From Oncomelania hupensis (taxonomy: Eukaryota; Mollusca; Gastropoda; Littorinimorpha; Pomatiopsidae): a stretch of 64,000 nt of DNA. The position numbers and the translations under genes were made by a program. The DNA is taken from the NCBI GenBank assembly GCA_036898135.1, contig JBAHVR010000300.1:154501-218500 (forward strand), written 5' to 3'. Every line of letters begins with the position of its first letter. Position 1 is the first letter of the stretch. The notes under the pieces were generated by a model that ran no database searches, was not told the DNA's origin, and worked only from the letters and a program-made list of their open reading frames with translations. This document shows, piece by piece, positions 30,427 to 43,300 of the stretch.

Positions 30427-32524
30427 TGTCACGTCCCCCGAGCGGGTTCAGTGACGTCAGCTCATAAAGCGAGTGAAAAGAATAAACTCAAACAAAATAA
30501 ACTAACACAAAATGCCAGAGTACAAACACACACTCTTTTATTCAACAATCAACAAGCAAACACAGGACAAATGGGAACTAACCTTCCCCCAACCCCTAAA
30601 TAGGACCCCGTCCCAATACTAACTAACAATTACCTCCCCTTGCAACAAACCCCAAATAGAACTAAACAACAACAGTTTCTTTACAAAGTGTATACAGAAA
30701 ATCAAAATCAACAAATCAATTCAAAATGCAAGTCTTCGAATAATAAGCGATGGCGTTGAAACATAAACTATTAGCTAGACAAAGCTGTGGCACAGAAGTA
30801 ATGTCTCAATGTTCTTGTTCAGTAGCTCAGAGAGCTAACAGTCTCTTTCACAAAGTGGATGATTCTTCTAACTAAATGGATATGTTTTTAGGTGCGTGTA
30901 ATGTGAGTCTGTGTGTGCATGAATTAGGTATGAAAACCTCCTGGAAACGTGTTGCCTCGATACACAGGCAAAACCTGCAGCAGTGTAAGCAGTCACCACA
31001 ACACTACTCTGTTGTAGAAGCAAAGGTACATCCCAGGCTGGTTAGGACCCAGTCAGCGGCAACAACATCAACATCAGTGCAGCACAACAGGCAACATCAA
31101 AGGCAACAGCGTGGAAAATAATGCGTAGAAATAAACACGTAGATGTAGTAATCATCATCAGCCCACACCTGTTGACATATACATAGTCTTAACAATATGC
31201 CCACCAAATAATAAACACTAAATAATATAACATAACACGCCGTCCTCCGTCCGCCATCTTGACCTGTATAGTTATGAATATCATAATAATAATAATATAA
31301 GATACTATACACAGATTTCAATAATGTAAATCACCCTTTGATGCTAAATAATTCGCATCTTCTTTACAAACCAATGTTTATATAAATATACATAATTATC
31401 GCAACCACACTACCATCTCACAGTCCTGATTCATTCCGCCCCCCTTCATCACCACCGTCACCCCCAACAATTATAGCACATCACGATTACCTCCCTTCAT
31501 CCACACCGTAAACATGCTTCCTTCATAATCATCACTTCATCCTTCTTCAGCATACTACATCCTATCGCTCTCTCCATACATACACCCTCACTCTCTCTCT
31601 CCCTCTCTATATTCCCCATCGTCGCCTTTGACCCACTTCCATAACAACAACAGCAACGACATTTCCCCCATCACATATACAATAAGAAAATCATAGGAAA
31701 ATCATATAAAATCAACAAAATTCATTACACATCCTAAAATACATCCCCTTCCCCACACTCATTACCACTCATACACGTACGCAGTTCTCGGAGCGCGCCT
31801 CTAGAGAATTGAACAACAGGGTTTGCTTACCTTACAGGCCTCGGCTCGTGACGCCCTTTACCCCAACACCACAACACGACACAACACTGTCACAACATTG
31901 GCACAACACAATGGATTAGTCCTTCGAGAGTCTCTTTCTCTTGCTCTTGCACGTTATTTCACTGTCCAAATAACATTTATTCTGAGGATGAGGACACCTT
32001 AGCTCTGCTACAGACACTAAGTCTTGGTGGGTGTTCAATCGAGAACCACACGCACCTTAAGTATGGAACTCTACACTCACAGGCGAATGGCAGTTACCAT
32101 CTTCCTTCGAATTCTACACATCCTTATCCCGACGAGGGCATAAGACCTTGGGTGGCTATAAAACAATACACACACCCTTCCAGCAGTACCCTACACTACG
32201 ATGACCTCTGTCACAGGGTTGCTGCCTTGTTAGAATTCCTTCCTCACGCAATAGCATCTCAAACCACTCTGCCCTTCAAAATCTGCGCCGGCCACAAGCA
32301 AAACAGTCGAGCTCTCGTCAGTATGCACGTTCTTTATTACGCGTACCCCTATTTGAAATTGGCCGACCCCCTGTCTTCTACGAATCGCACGGACTCTACG
32401 AAACTGCACTTTCATACGCAAAAGTAAATCGGTCACGCTATTCTATGTACAGCAGATATACAGAGAAGTGTAACTTCGTAAAAAGTGTATCTCTCCCTAC
32501 CATCTGAAAACTCGTGTCGTCACA
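30427..32524 (-). repeat. 5' LTR of family 2 element (2098 bp)
   Basis: Same length as 23264-25361 with offset 7163. It drives transcription on the minus strand, the same direction as the host gene. CRE palindrome at 30452-30459 lies about 30 bases before the primer site. Confidence 0.95.
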
Positions 32525-32818
32525 CACAGACACGGTGATGACGACACTGGCCTACTCTCGATGTCTTGTGGCACTTGCGATATTTTTAGCAGATGACGCA
32601 TGCAAGAAGTTTAACGTTCCAAAACGCCCATTTATCTCACTCTTCCTATATTTACTTTCACATGTACGTAGCCAGGATAGGCAAAACTATTTTATGGGCA
32701 ACACATTTAGAGACTATTCCAAATGAAAATATTTGACTTGATGAGACCTTTAAGAGATACAATCTCCAAGCATTTAATTATTTGGCGACCATGAGAAGTG
32801 TTCATTAGCCATACTTAC

Positions 32819-32893
32819 AGCACTTGTTCCAGAGACAAACGCTACTGGCCACACACTGGGATGTGATCTGACAGTCCTCATTGGGTTTTAATT
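32819..32893 (-). CDS. Exon G of the cysteine-module host gene
   Basis: A 75-base phase 1-1 exon, too short to appear as a long open frame. Acceptor ATGTTACAG, donor T|GTAAGT. It encodes LKPNED and then C-x5-C-x5-C-x4-C, the last Cys codon followed by one T. Junction with exon F is AAA (Lys) and with exon H TTG (Leu). It stands 290 bases upstream, on the gene strand, of the young LTR element. Confidence 0.87.
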
Positions 32894-32939
32894 CTGTAAC
32901 ATTTGGCAAATGTATTCACGTTCAAAGATAATGAAATGC

Positions 32940-34095
32940 AAAGAAACATCACCTGGTGTAAATTAAACGTGGAAAACAAACAGTAATCGATGAATATATA
33001 CAATAGAATCAAGGGAAGCTATTGCGGTTAGCAAATAAACATGTCATTAAAACAGTTCTCCACTCCTTTTGATAATTGCACACAATAAACTAAAACATGA
33101 CTTCCAACAACAGGCCTGTTTTAATCGTGCGTCTAAAAAACTGGACAATATAATTATGTGTACACAAAAACACTTCAAATTGATTAATTTCATTACAAAG
33201 AGTTAGTTTGCTTTAGAATATTTTTGAAAATTGTACACAAATATTGTTGAAAATAATAGGAGCACTCTGCCTCTTTCTTTCTCTCTCTTTCTCTCTCTCT
33301 CTTGTCGAATTGCCTCACCCTCATCCACAAACGTGCACACACAAGAGCTCCTCCGTACACACACACCCACACACACCCACACAAACGTGAATACGATCAA
33401 AACCAGGGTTTCTTTAGAATGTAGGAATCGGAAATTAATTTTTTTGACGGAAAGAACGCAAACTTCATCAAAAAATGTAAGAATCTGATGCAAAATTGGC
33501 TCTTTTCGTCTAAAAAGTTGACCTAATTCGTCTCCTATAGGCGACGAAATAGGTCGAACTTTCTTCAAAATAGGGACTGGATTTTCTCCGTCCCGGATAG
33601 AGCACTCCCTTGCACTTAAAACACTCTCATGCACTACAACTGCACTCCCATGCACTAAAAGAGCACTCCCGCGAACTTTGAAAAAAGTGGGGCCCTGGAA
33701 AAAAGTGGGGTCCGAGCAAAAGACCCCATTTATGACTAAAAAAACAAGGTCGGGCTACCACTTTGACATGAATACACCTGCACACGCACACACACACACT
33801 CATAACACAAATACAAACACACACACATATGTATAATATGTATATATACATAAACACATACTCACATCAAAACACAAATGCACACAAATAGAAACACCTC
33901 ATACTCACACGCACACACATACACACACACTAGCAAACACACCCAAACACAGACACAACCAACACACAAACACATGCACACAGATGTACACGTCAACAGG
34001 TTTTTAAAAGAAAATCGCTAACAACACACATAATGACAATCTTCACCATAATCAAGTTCAGTTCAGTATTTTAACTTTACGTCTGTTCATTCTAT
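32940..34095. other. Intron F-G, low-complexity and unassigned DNA
   Basis: Contains (CT)n near 33272-33302, several CA-rich tracts (33355-33990) and a block of CACTCCC/TGCACTA repeats at 33600-33670. No coding or RNA feature recognised. Confidence 0.5.
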
Positions 34096-34099
34096 GTAA

Positions 34100-34625
34100 T
34101 GTTAGTCAACAAAATAAAATTAAATAAAATAAAATTATACCAATGTCCCAACTTGTGATTTTAACATAACATAACATAACATGGACAATATTACCACTGT
34201 CTGCATGATATAAAATGCCTTGTTTCGACTGTCCGCATTTCTTGCTATTAATACTCTTTTCTTCTTATTTTGACATAATAATTGGACATTCAAATAAAAT
34301 ATGTTCCACCAAATTTTTTTTCTGAACATGGACAAGTAAGTCCCAAGAATATTTCGTACACCAGGAATTTATTCTTAATTTAATTACTACCTTTGATACG
34401 TTACTTTGACAATTAAGTGCTGCATATTTTTTTAAGCAGGTTATAGGAATTATTCAAGAGTCTCTCAATTTTATAAAGCATTTCATTATACTAAAAATGT
34501 GAATTATCAACAGCTATTGCATTAATGTTATTCTTAGCTCCATCTTTGGCTAATTTATCACATATTTCATTCCAATAAATTCCGCTGTGTGATGACCTTA
34601 CATTTCTAGTTTTTCAGTGCAAACG
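34100..34625 (-). pseudogene. LINE RNase H fragment
   Basis: Minus strand from about 34625 reads SHSGIYWNEICDKLAKDGA, the C-terminal signature of the RNase H domain carried by Jockey/I-type LINEs, followed by frameshifted AT-rich sequence. It is 5' truncated next to an R600 copy. Confidence 0.55.
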
Positions 34626-34632
34626 TTAATTA

Positions 34633-35230
34633 GTTATTCATTGCTTACAGGATCCAGCGGACTGCAAAGAGCCGAATCGGGACCACAGAATCAAGACCAC
34701 AACTTCGCTGAAAGAGGACTCGCCCCTGATCCACATAAAAGATTTGCCGAACCAACCTTAGTGGTAACACTGAAGGCGCTCCATCAGCCGGTCACTTTAC
34801 AATAATGACATCCCACACAGGGGACGCTGAGGCTATACTCTAATTTATCGAACCCCCGTTTACAAAAACAAAATAAAATACAAACATCATTATTAAATAT
34901 TAACCAAACACATACATATAAAATGCCTACATTGCCAAATAATAACATCATAGGGAGCCACAATGACTATTTGGTAGAAAGCATCCAATATTCCCAAGCT
35001 GATCCAACAGACCTCACACACAAATGAGGAACTTTGTCCCGAAGAGTTTTCAAGAAAAAAGGTAGGTGGCTGGTCTAGCGATGAAGAAGATAGTATAGTA
35101 GATTGATAGAACAGAGTAGGAATGAGAAAGAACACAGGAGAAAGACAGCGACAGTGGGAACTTAAAGCACTAAATTTCCAGAAAGTGGGGATACTATTTA
35201 TAATAAAAACACCGGCACTCCTGCGGGGGA
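34633..35230 (+). repeat. R600 repeat, copy 2
   Basis: Full-length relative to 9438-10014 and 51160-51770: starts at TCCAGCGGACTGCAAAGAG and ends CCGGCACTCCTGCGGGG. Confidence 0.75.
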
Positions 35231-35524
35231 TTTCCGTGCAAATAGAACAGCTTTGGAATCAACACAACTGACAATAACTCTAATGTTACATTGATTGTAT
35301 AGTTCAATGCCATCATAAATCCATATAAATCAGCTGTAGAAATAGAATACCCGGTTCCTAAATAATATGACTTTTTAATATTTCAACTAGGTATAATAAA
35401 ACCTGATCCAGCATCCGATGTCTCTATCACAGATGTGTTTGTACATCACAATCAACAACGCAAGGAATATGACAAAGCTGCAACCAGAACATTAACATGT
35501 ATGAAGTGCAAGAAATACACTTAC

Positions 35525-35620
35525 TACATTGATTAGTAGCGCTTGGCATGCCCGTGTCACACATCATGGCTGGATTAAAACACTTCTGACTTTCGGTGCA
35601 GGGTACACCAGCAGACAGGT
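35525..35620 (-). CDS. Exon F of the cysteine-module host gene
   Basis: A 96-base phase 1-1 exon with acceptor GGTTCCAG and donor A|GTAAGT. It encodes LSAGVP and then C-x5-C-x6-C-x10-C, the last Cys codon followed by one A. The last loop is the longest among the four-Cys modules and includes M-P-S. Junction with exon E is TAC (Tyr) and with exon G AAA (Lys). Confidence 0.88.
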
Positions 35621-35879
35621 CTGGAACCAAAGAGTTAAGTCTTTATGCCACCTCTGAAATGCAACCTGAACTATACTTTTCAGAACCTTTACAGAAAATA
35701 ACAAAAAATTTGAATTCAGCAGTCGATTTCCACACGCACACTGTTATGATAGTTTCGAACATTATTTTTTTTCAAAACGTGCAATAACAGCGTGTTTAGA
35801 TTACATATTCAATGTTTATAGGGTCCAGCGGACTGCAAAGAGCCCAATCAGGACCACACAAAACTACTCAAAATCAGAC

Positions 35880-36550
35880 TAGATTGCTAACATTAAAAAA
35901 TGATAAAAGATGGACATAAAATTATCATTACTGATGAAATTAAACCAAGTATACAAACAAGATGATTATGACCTAAATGCGATAAAAACAACCAACATCA
36001 CATAAACATGTAAACAGGTTTTGACCATTGCAAATTTTAAAAATCTCATTATAAGGTATCGAACAATAATTTCTTTATCTGTCGTCAACCAAGTTAGCAC
36101 ATTCAGACATAAAATGGCGGACGGAGAAGGATTTTTCGCATGCAAAGCACCACGGTGGTTCTTCTCCTTTCAAAAGGAAACTATGTGTGACATAAGTATG
36201 CCCAATATGAAGGCGAGCCAAAACAGTTTCTTCTTTGCGAATGGACGCAAAGTTAAGCAAAGAAGCAGACAAATATGGAAGAATTTCAAATAAATTGTTA
36301 TTTATTTGATTAGACCATTCAGTCCACCAGAGCCGTTTACAATGAGAGCCGGTCACTCAACTCAGGGCAAAGTATGGAACAAACTGGAAAATCTCTGAAG
36401 GAAAATCAAGATGAAGTGCTTCTTTAACCGCTTTGCCCACTGCAATATTGCCGCGGATGCCCATTTGACTAGATACCCTCACAAAAAAGTTGTGACTGGA
36501 GGTAATTGATCTCTGCCAGAAAAGGGTGCGATATATTTCTATTTTCATCA
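35880..36550 (-). pseudogene. LINE RNase H end and C-terminal tail
   Basis: Minus frames 36557-36357 and 36356-36075 encode the end of RNase H (MGIRGNIAVGKAVKEAL) and a Jockey/I-type tail with ARLHIGHTYVTHSFLLKGEE and a C-x2-C...H-x4-C knuckle (CFACEKSFSVRHFMSEC). One stop separates the two frames. Confidence 0.65.
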
Positions 36551-36765
36551 CACACAAATGAGGAGTTTTGTCCCGGAAGAGTTTTTCAAGAAAAAAAAAA
36601 GGTAGGTGACTGGTCTAGCGAAGAAGAAGATAGTATAGTAGATTGATAGGACAGAGTAGGAATGAAAAAGAACAAAGGAGAAAGGGAATTTAATGCATTA
36701 AGTTTCCAGAAAGTGGGGATACTATTTATACTGAATCCCCCGGCACCTCCACGGGGGGACACACG
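36548..36765 (+). repeat. R600 repeat, 3' fragment
   Basis: Begins at CACACACAAATGAGGAG and runs to CCCCCGGCACCTCCACGGGGG, the 3' third of the family. Confidence 0.7.
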
Positions 36766-36794
36766 CCGGTCGATATCAGTTGAGCTTTAGGCTG

Positions 36795-37067
36795 TGTTAC
36801 GGTTGAAACGCGCACGATAGTTCGTGTGTGACGTGCACGATAGATCTGTTCGTTTTATTTTGCAAAGCATGAAATGTATTTACCTTTGATTTGATTTTGC
36901 ACTGTTATTGGAAGAAGCTTTGTATAACGTTGGTAATTTTAGTTGGTCGATATTATTTGAGAATTTTCTAGAGTTGGTTGTTTACTATCGATCGAAGCGA
37001 ATGGATAATTCTAGTGGTAACTATAGAAGCTTCTATCCCAAATAAGGTTGTATGACGAGAGACAGTG

Positions 37068-37126
<59 letters not shown>

Positions 37127-38269
37127 TAGCATTTATAAAGCGCCTACCCTAAGGATCTATGCGCTATACACGCACACTTTCTTACGCAAACACATATACA
37201 CACTATACATATACTATAATTATAAGACAAGTTACTCTTTCACGCATACATACTACTGCTGTGTAAATCAATATGACAAAAACATACTAAATTACTACTT
37301 AACCCCCCACCCCTCCAAACCCCTTTTACAACCACAGACACTGCTGAAAGACTTTTGAGAAAAGATACGTTTTAAGGTTGGATTTGAACGATTCACAGGA
37401 GGTAGAATGTCTAACATGAAAGGGGAGAGAATTACATAGGTGAAAGCCGTGGACAGCAAAAGAGCGGAAACCATGAGATTTTCTTTTGTAACGGCCCTGA
37501 CGGAGAAGACGACAGTCAGTGTATGAGCGAATGGAACGAGATGGAGTGTAAAGGGAGACAAGGTCAGATAGATAAGAAGGAGCAGAACCGATGACAATAC
37601 TGTAGCAGATACAGGCAGTTTTATACTGAACACGTTCCGCGACTGGAAGCCAGTGTAGCTTAACAAGGAGAGGTGTGGAGGGTTGGCGATGATTTACTTT
37701 AAAGATAAGACGAGCAGCAGAGTTCTGAACTTTTTGAAGCAGAGAGAGGATAGAATCTGGACAGCCAATGAGAAGGGAATTGCAATAATCTAATCTAGAT
37801 AGAATACAGGAAATAACCAAGGTCTTTGTGGCGTCTTCTGATAGAAATTTCCTAATTGAACTAATTCTCTTCAACTCAAAGTAGCAAACCCGACAGACTC
37901 TGGTGATATGCTGTCTCATAGAGAGAGTAGAATCCATGATGATGACGAAGTCTGTTCTGATTGGTTTTGGTGTGTTATGCTGGGGTATTCTCACCCTTTC
38001 TGGAGTGTAGAGAGACTATATTTATAGTGCCGCACTGTTTCAAAAGGTGGTTAATAGTTGAGTATTGTAAAGTGGAAAGTTGAGAGTGGAAAAAACGATT
38101 GTATGCAGTTGTTCATGTTCGCTGAATAAAGTTGGAAAACTACATACGACGACTTTGCCTTGTTGCTGAGTGAGCAGGCTGCGTAAATAAAGGAATCTGA
38201 GTTACACTTTATCAGGTTTCAAGCATCGGGGCTGAATCAACTGATAAAAAAACAACATCGAGTGTAACA
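36795..38269 (+). repeat. 5' LTR of family 1 copy 2, carrying a LINE insertion
   Basis: Starts TGTTACGG and ends GAGTGTAACA. Without the LINE at 37070-37939 it is about 600 bases, like the LTR at 2899-3520. AATAAA lies at about 38125. Confidence 0.85.
37070..37939 (-). mobile_element. CR1/L2-like LINE 3' end inserted in LTR
   Basis: Minus frame 37994-37326 encodes the LINE C-terminus (SRLDYCNSLLIG, LQKVQNSAARL, LHWLPVAERVQYK). The tail is (ATT)n on the minus strand at 37124-37070. A 4-base duplication TGAT (37066-37069 and 37940-37943) flanks it; the uninterrupted LTR sequence is at 43400-43420. The LINE is therefore younger than the LTR element. Confidence 0.85.
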
Positions 38270-38682
38270 TTTGGGGGGCCAAATTGCGTCGGGAGGGGCC
38301 AACATACTGGGACTACATCCCCGATAGATTCGGGTTGACTGCAAGGGCGTGTAGTCGCTGAAGAGTTGCTTCGTGAGCGAAGAACAGATCGGGACTACGT
38401 GGCTGCCGCAAGACTACGTCGAGGGACAGTCTCGAAGCTACATCGCCAGTTTTACAGAGAGCGACGAGTGGACGTCGCGTCTACTTCAGCATAGAAGCGT
38501 GTACATCAATACCAGCGTGGAGCAGCGTCGCATACGACGAGGACAGCGCGGCCTGCGTCAGCGAAAGCGACTAGTGACAAGCATCAGCGCTACTGCAGAA
38601 AGCGTGCTGTTCTAGAACAGTCTAGAAAGGTACAGCACAGTCAAGAACTTTCCAGAAAAGAACTTTCCAGAAAAGCATCAAG

Positions 38683-39478
38683 ATGGCTGACTTCTGGCAG
38701 AAAGGAATTGAACTGAATCTAAAAGGCAAGCAGCTAACGGAGTACATCAAGTCTCAAGGGAGAATATAAGCAATAGTACTCGAAGAGCAACGTCGGCGTG
38801 AAGAAATAGAATTAGAACAGAAGCATCTAGATGTAGAAGAGCAGCGTCGCCGAGAAGAAAGAGAAGTAGAAGAGCAGCGTCGCCGAGAAGATAGAGAAAT
38901 AGAAGAGCAGCGTCGCCGAGAAGAAAGAGAAGTAGAAGAGCAGTGTCGCCGAGAAGATAGAGAATTAGAGGAGCAGCGTCAAGAAAGAGAAGTGCAGCGT
39001 CGCCAAGAAGAAAGAGAGTTCGAGCTGAAGCGTCTTGAGTTCCAGCTAGAAATGGCGCGCATCCAGCAACAGCAGAACGCGCCACGTGATATCAGTAACA
39101 AAGCTCCAAAATTGCCAGCGTTCGTCGACGGGAAGGATTAGATCGACAGTTATCTGGCGAGATTCGAAAGGTTTGCTGAAAGCTCTAACTGGCAACCTCA
39201 AGACTGGGCGATTCGACTAAGTGCACTTTTGACAGGGCAAGCACTCGATGTTTACACCAGACTGTCGAACAATGACGCTAAAAACTACGACGTCTTAAAA
39301 GAGGCCTTCTTGCATTGCTACAGCTTTACAGAGAAGGGCTACCGTAAACGCTTCCGTGAATGCCGGCCTTTGTCAGACGAGACACCAAAGCAATTTGTGG
39401 AGCGCGCGCCTATCGTCATACTTACACAAGTGGGTGGAACTATCAGGCAAAGGGAAGTCTTACGATGGTCTCCATGAC
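38683..39478 (+). pseudogene. Gag of family 1 copy 2
   Basis: Starts MADFWQKGIELN. A repeated charged coiled coil (units like EEQRRREER) follows to about 39060, then the capsid-like region (DSYLARFERFAESSNW to FVERAPI). Stops at 38767 and 39139 and a late frameshift near 39420 inactivate it. The coiled-coil plus capsid plan matches gag of family 2. Confidence 0.8.
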
Positions 39479-39559
39479 CTGATCGTGAAGGAGCAATTCC
39501 TCAATGCCTGTCACAAGGACCTGGCGACCCACTTAGAAATTACAGAAGCCGCAGACGCT

Positions 39560-42500
39560 TAATGATGTGACCGAGGTTGCTGAAAGATATCTCCTCGCTC
39601 ACGGGAAGACGCTGGGGCGACGAAGCATTTTCAGAAGACTGGAAATCATGGGAACCAGATCCAGGGGAGTCAGACGAGCCAAAGACACACGGACTCCACG
39701 CCACCTCCCAGGGAAGGGCATTCAAGAGGCTGTTTCACCTGCAACGCTACAGACCACAGAGCTGCTAACTGTCTTCAAAACAAAAGTAGCGGACAGCAGA
39801 GCAATACGGACAATGCAGCGGCGGGCAACCGACAGAGGCGTTTCTCCAATCGACGGCAATGCGGCGAGAGCGTCATTCTTTCGAGTGAGACTGAGCGCAC
39901 AGCTACTCCTGCGGACGTGCAAGAGTGCATGACCTATGGCCAACTTCTCCTTGCCAACGGGAAATCCATCCCCGTCGTCGCCAGCGCAGCTGTGACCGTC
40001 CAGAACATGCCTGTTTTCAAGGGACGCGTAGGAAATCATGAAGTGACTGTCCAAATAGACTCGGGTTGCAGTGGGGTCATCGTCAGAGAAGATCTAATCG
40101 CTAAAGAACAGTTCACTGGCGATTCAAAATGGACACTTATGGCCGTCATCAAGTGTGTGAATGCGCCAGTTGCAAAGATTCAAGTCAGCACCCCTTTCTA
40201 CATAGGCGAAGTAGAAGCGGTTTGCCTGAAGAAGCCGCTGTATGATTTGATGATCGGGAATATCGACGGCGCGAGACGACCCGACGACCCCGATTCAGAA
40301 TGGAGTCCTGCCTCAACCCAACGCGTCGAAGTTGCAGAGGAGGATCCATTGCCATTTCCCGATGAGACCTTACAGAGCTGCTACGGGACAATGTGGCTAC
40401 TCCGGCTCAGCCTGCCGACCAGAGGTCGTCGGTGCTGTTACTACCAGGGCCCAGGCCAAGAGAGACAAGACGTCTACGCCACTGAAGGTCGCCGACAACT
40501 CCAAAGCTGCCATCGTGGACAGAGATAAACTGATCCAGCTCCAGGAAGCTGATAGCACTTTAAACAAGTACAGGAACCGCAAAGACCACATGACCAAAGG
40601 CAGTGGCGCGGTCTACTTTGAGGTGAAGGCCGAGATCCTGTACAGAATCTTCCAGCACCCGAGGGTCAACGGAAGGAAACCAATACGTCAAATCTTGGTA
40701 CCGTTACCCCTAAGGCGCCAAGTGATGGAAGTAGCTCACGACTCCAACATGGGAGGTCACCTGGGGATTAAGAAGACGTCGGACAGAATCCAGGCGGTGT
40801 TCTACTAGCCAGGACTTCATGCGGACGTCAGCCGTTTCTGCCGATCATGTGACATTTGCCAGAAGACCATACCTCGAGGAAGGGTCCCTAAAGTGCCTAT
40901 GCAGAGGATACCTTTGATCGACCGACCTTTCAAGAGGGTGGCCTAAGACTTATTCGGTGAGGTAAGACCTCCTAGTGAAGAAGGTCATCGGTGGGTACTG
41001 ACTTTAGTGGACTATGCGACTCGGTACCCAGAAGCAGTGCCACTGAAGAAGATTGACACGGAGACTGTAGCAGAGGCACTGGTGGACATGTTCAGCAGAC
41101 TTGGAGTGCCTGAAGATATCCTGACAGACCGCGGGACCTCTGACTGCATGAAAGAGGTCAACAGACTGCTGAGCATCCAGCATTTGACTACGACACCCTA
41201 CCATCCAATGTGTAATGGGTTCGTCGAGAAGGTCAATGCTTCGCTGAAGTCCACCCTGAAGAAACTGTGCAGCGAGCAGCCCAGACAATGGCATCGCTAC
41301 ATCAATGCCTTACTTTTCTCCTACAGAGAAGTACCGCAGGAGTCCACCGGCTTTTCTCCGTTCGAGCTGTTGTACGGAAGAACCATCCGAGGGCCGATGC
41401 ACATCCTAAAAGAACTGTGGACGAAGGAAGTAGACAACCCAGAGGTGAAGAACAGCTACCAGTACGTGGTTGTGCTACGGGAGAAGCTGGAGCAGACTCT
41501 CGAGATAGCCAGAGAAAACCTGAAGAAGTCCCAGGACTGTGGAAAGCACTACTACGATCGTAGGGCTGTGAACAGGAAGTTCAAACCTGGCAACAAAATG
41601 CTGGTACTGCTACCTACCGTTCATAATAAGTTGCTGATGCAGTGGAAAGACCCGTGCGAAGTGGAGATCGTGGTGGGGATCAAAGACTACAAGGTGAAGG
41701 TCGGCCAGCACTCCAAGATATATCACGCCAACCTCCTTAAGTTGTACGTGGAAAGGCCATCAGTGACTGTACACGCAGCAACAGCAGCTGAGATCGACGA
41801 CAGCTTTGACAGCGAGGAACTGTTGGAACTGGGAGACTTCCATAGCAAAGAAGACATCGATGATGTTAAGCTAGGACCAAGCTTGACAGAAGGTCAAAAG
41901 TTGGAGCTCAATGACCTTATGGGCGAGTTTCCCCATAGGTTCAGTGATGCCCCAGGCTCTACGACTTTGGTCGAAGATGAAGTCCACCTCGCTTCAAATA
42001 TTCCCGTTCGATCCAAACCCTTCCCGATCCCTTTCAAGGCCCGCGAATCCTTGAAGAAAGACATCGATGAGATGCTGAAGATGGGCATCATCAGGGAGTC
42101 CAGTTCCCCCTACGCGTCCCCTGTCGTGGTCGTGAAGAAGAAGGACGGGAGCAACAGAGTATGCATCGACTACAGGAAGGTTAATAAGATCACCGTCTTC
42201 GACCCCGAGCTGATGCCTACCGCAGCAGACCTCTTCCGCCAATTATAATTATCGGGGAGTAAAATCTTCTCAAAGATTGACCTCAGCAAGGGTTATTGGC
42301 AAGTCCCCATGCGTCAACAGGACATACCAAAGACTGCTTTTATAAATCCTGATGGGACGTACGAATGCCTAAGGATGCCTTTTGGCACGGTCAACAGCGG
42401 TGCTACCCTGAAGAGAGGGATCAGGAGGATGCTCAAAGGGATGAACAAAGTCGTGTGTTACTGGGACGACCTGCTAGTCCATACCCAGACCTGGAAAGAA

Positions 42501-43262
42501 CATCTGCAGACCTTGAGGGAGCTGTTTCACCGTCTAACAGAAGCTAACCTGACCGTTAGATCCAGTAAGTGCATTCTGGGAACTGACAACGTCGACTTTA
42601 TCGGCCATTCGTTGAAAGAAGGACAAAAGGGGCTTCTGCTAGAAAATGTCACCAAGTTTCTAAATGCTCCACGTCCCCAAACAAAGAAGCAGGTGAGGTC
42701 TTTCCTGGGATTGGCTGGGTATTATAGGGAGTTCGTACCGAACTACTCAGCCATCACAGCACCTTTGTCGGACCTGGAGCGGAAAGGCTGTCCGAACCAA
42801 GTGCAGTGGGACCGTCTCAGGAGAAGGCATACCAGACCGTGCGCGACCTCCTTTCGAAGGATCTTGTGGCACGACTGCCCGACACTTCCAAGGAATTCGT
42901 CTTAAGGACAGACGCAGCGGACGAAGGCATCGGCGCCGTACTGATGCAAGAACACGAAGGGAAACTATTTCCGGTCAGTTACGCCAGCAAGAGGCTGTCC
43001 AGGGCTGAGAAAAACTACTGGACCATGGAGAAAGAATGCCTTGCCATCATATGGGGAATCCGGAAGTTCGAACTGTACCTTCAAGGAGTGAAGTTCGTAC
43101 TACAGACTGATCACAAGCAGCTAACCTACTTGAACTCTGCCAAATTTGTAAACAGTCGCATCATGAGATGGGCTATGTACTTGCAGAACTTTAACATGCG
43201 AGTAGAATCTATTAAAGGATCAGACAATGTTGGTGCGGATTTTCTCAGCAGAGTGTGTGGGT
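39560..43262 (+). pseudogene. Protease-integrase-RT-RNase H of family 1 copy 2
   Basis: Order on one strand: degenerate zinc knuckle (about 39740), protease D-S-G at about 40060, integrase HHCC (40735-40860), integrase core (40940-41240), C-terminal domain to about 41760, RT from about 41880 with SSPYASPVVVVKKKDG and active site YWDD at about 42460, and RNase H from about 42800 with RTDAADEG and QTDHKQL, ending DFLSRVCG. Breaks include frameshifts near 40375, 40410 and 42820, stops at 40806, 40944 and 42246, and a 9-base in-frame gap at 41137 next to the second catalytic Asp. Confidence 0.88.
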
Positions 43263-43300
43263 AAAGAACATTGACAGTACCCAGACAGACTGAAAGAAGT

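Larger units (their letters stand above)
23264..32524 (-). mobile_element. Complete Gmr1-like LTR retrotransposon, family 2
   Basis: A 9261-base element with two 2098-base LTRs, flanked by the 5-base target duplication CACAG (23259-23263 and 32525-32529). Minus-strand order is LTR, tRNA-Leu primer site, gag with zinc knuckle, protease, integrase, RT, RNase H, polypurine tract, LTR. Integrase before RT marks the Gmr1-like group. The LTRs appear nearly identical, so insertion is recent. The coding region nevertheless has several one-base length changes, mostly in homopolymers. It sits in the host gene intron G-H in the same orientation as the gene. Confidence 0.95.
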
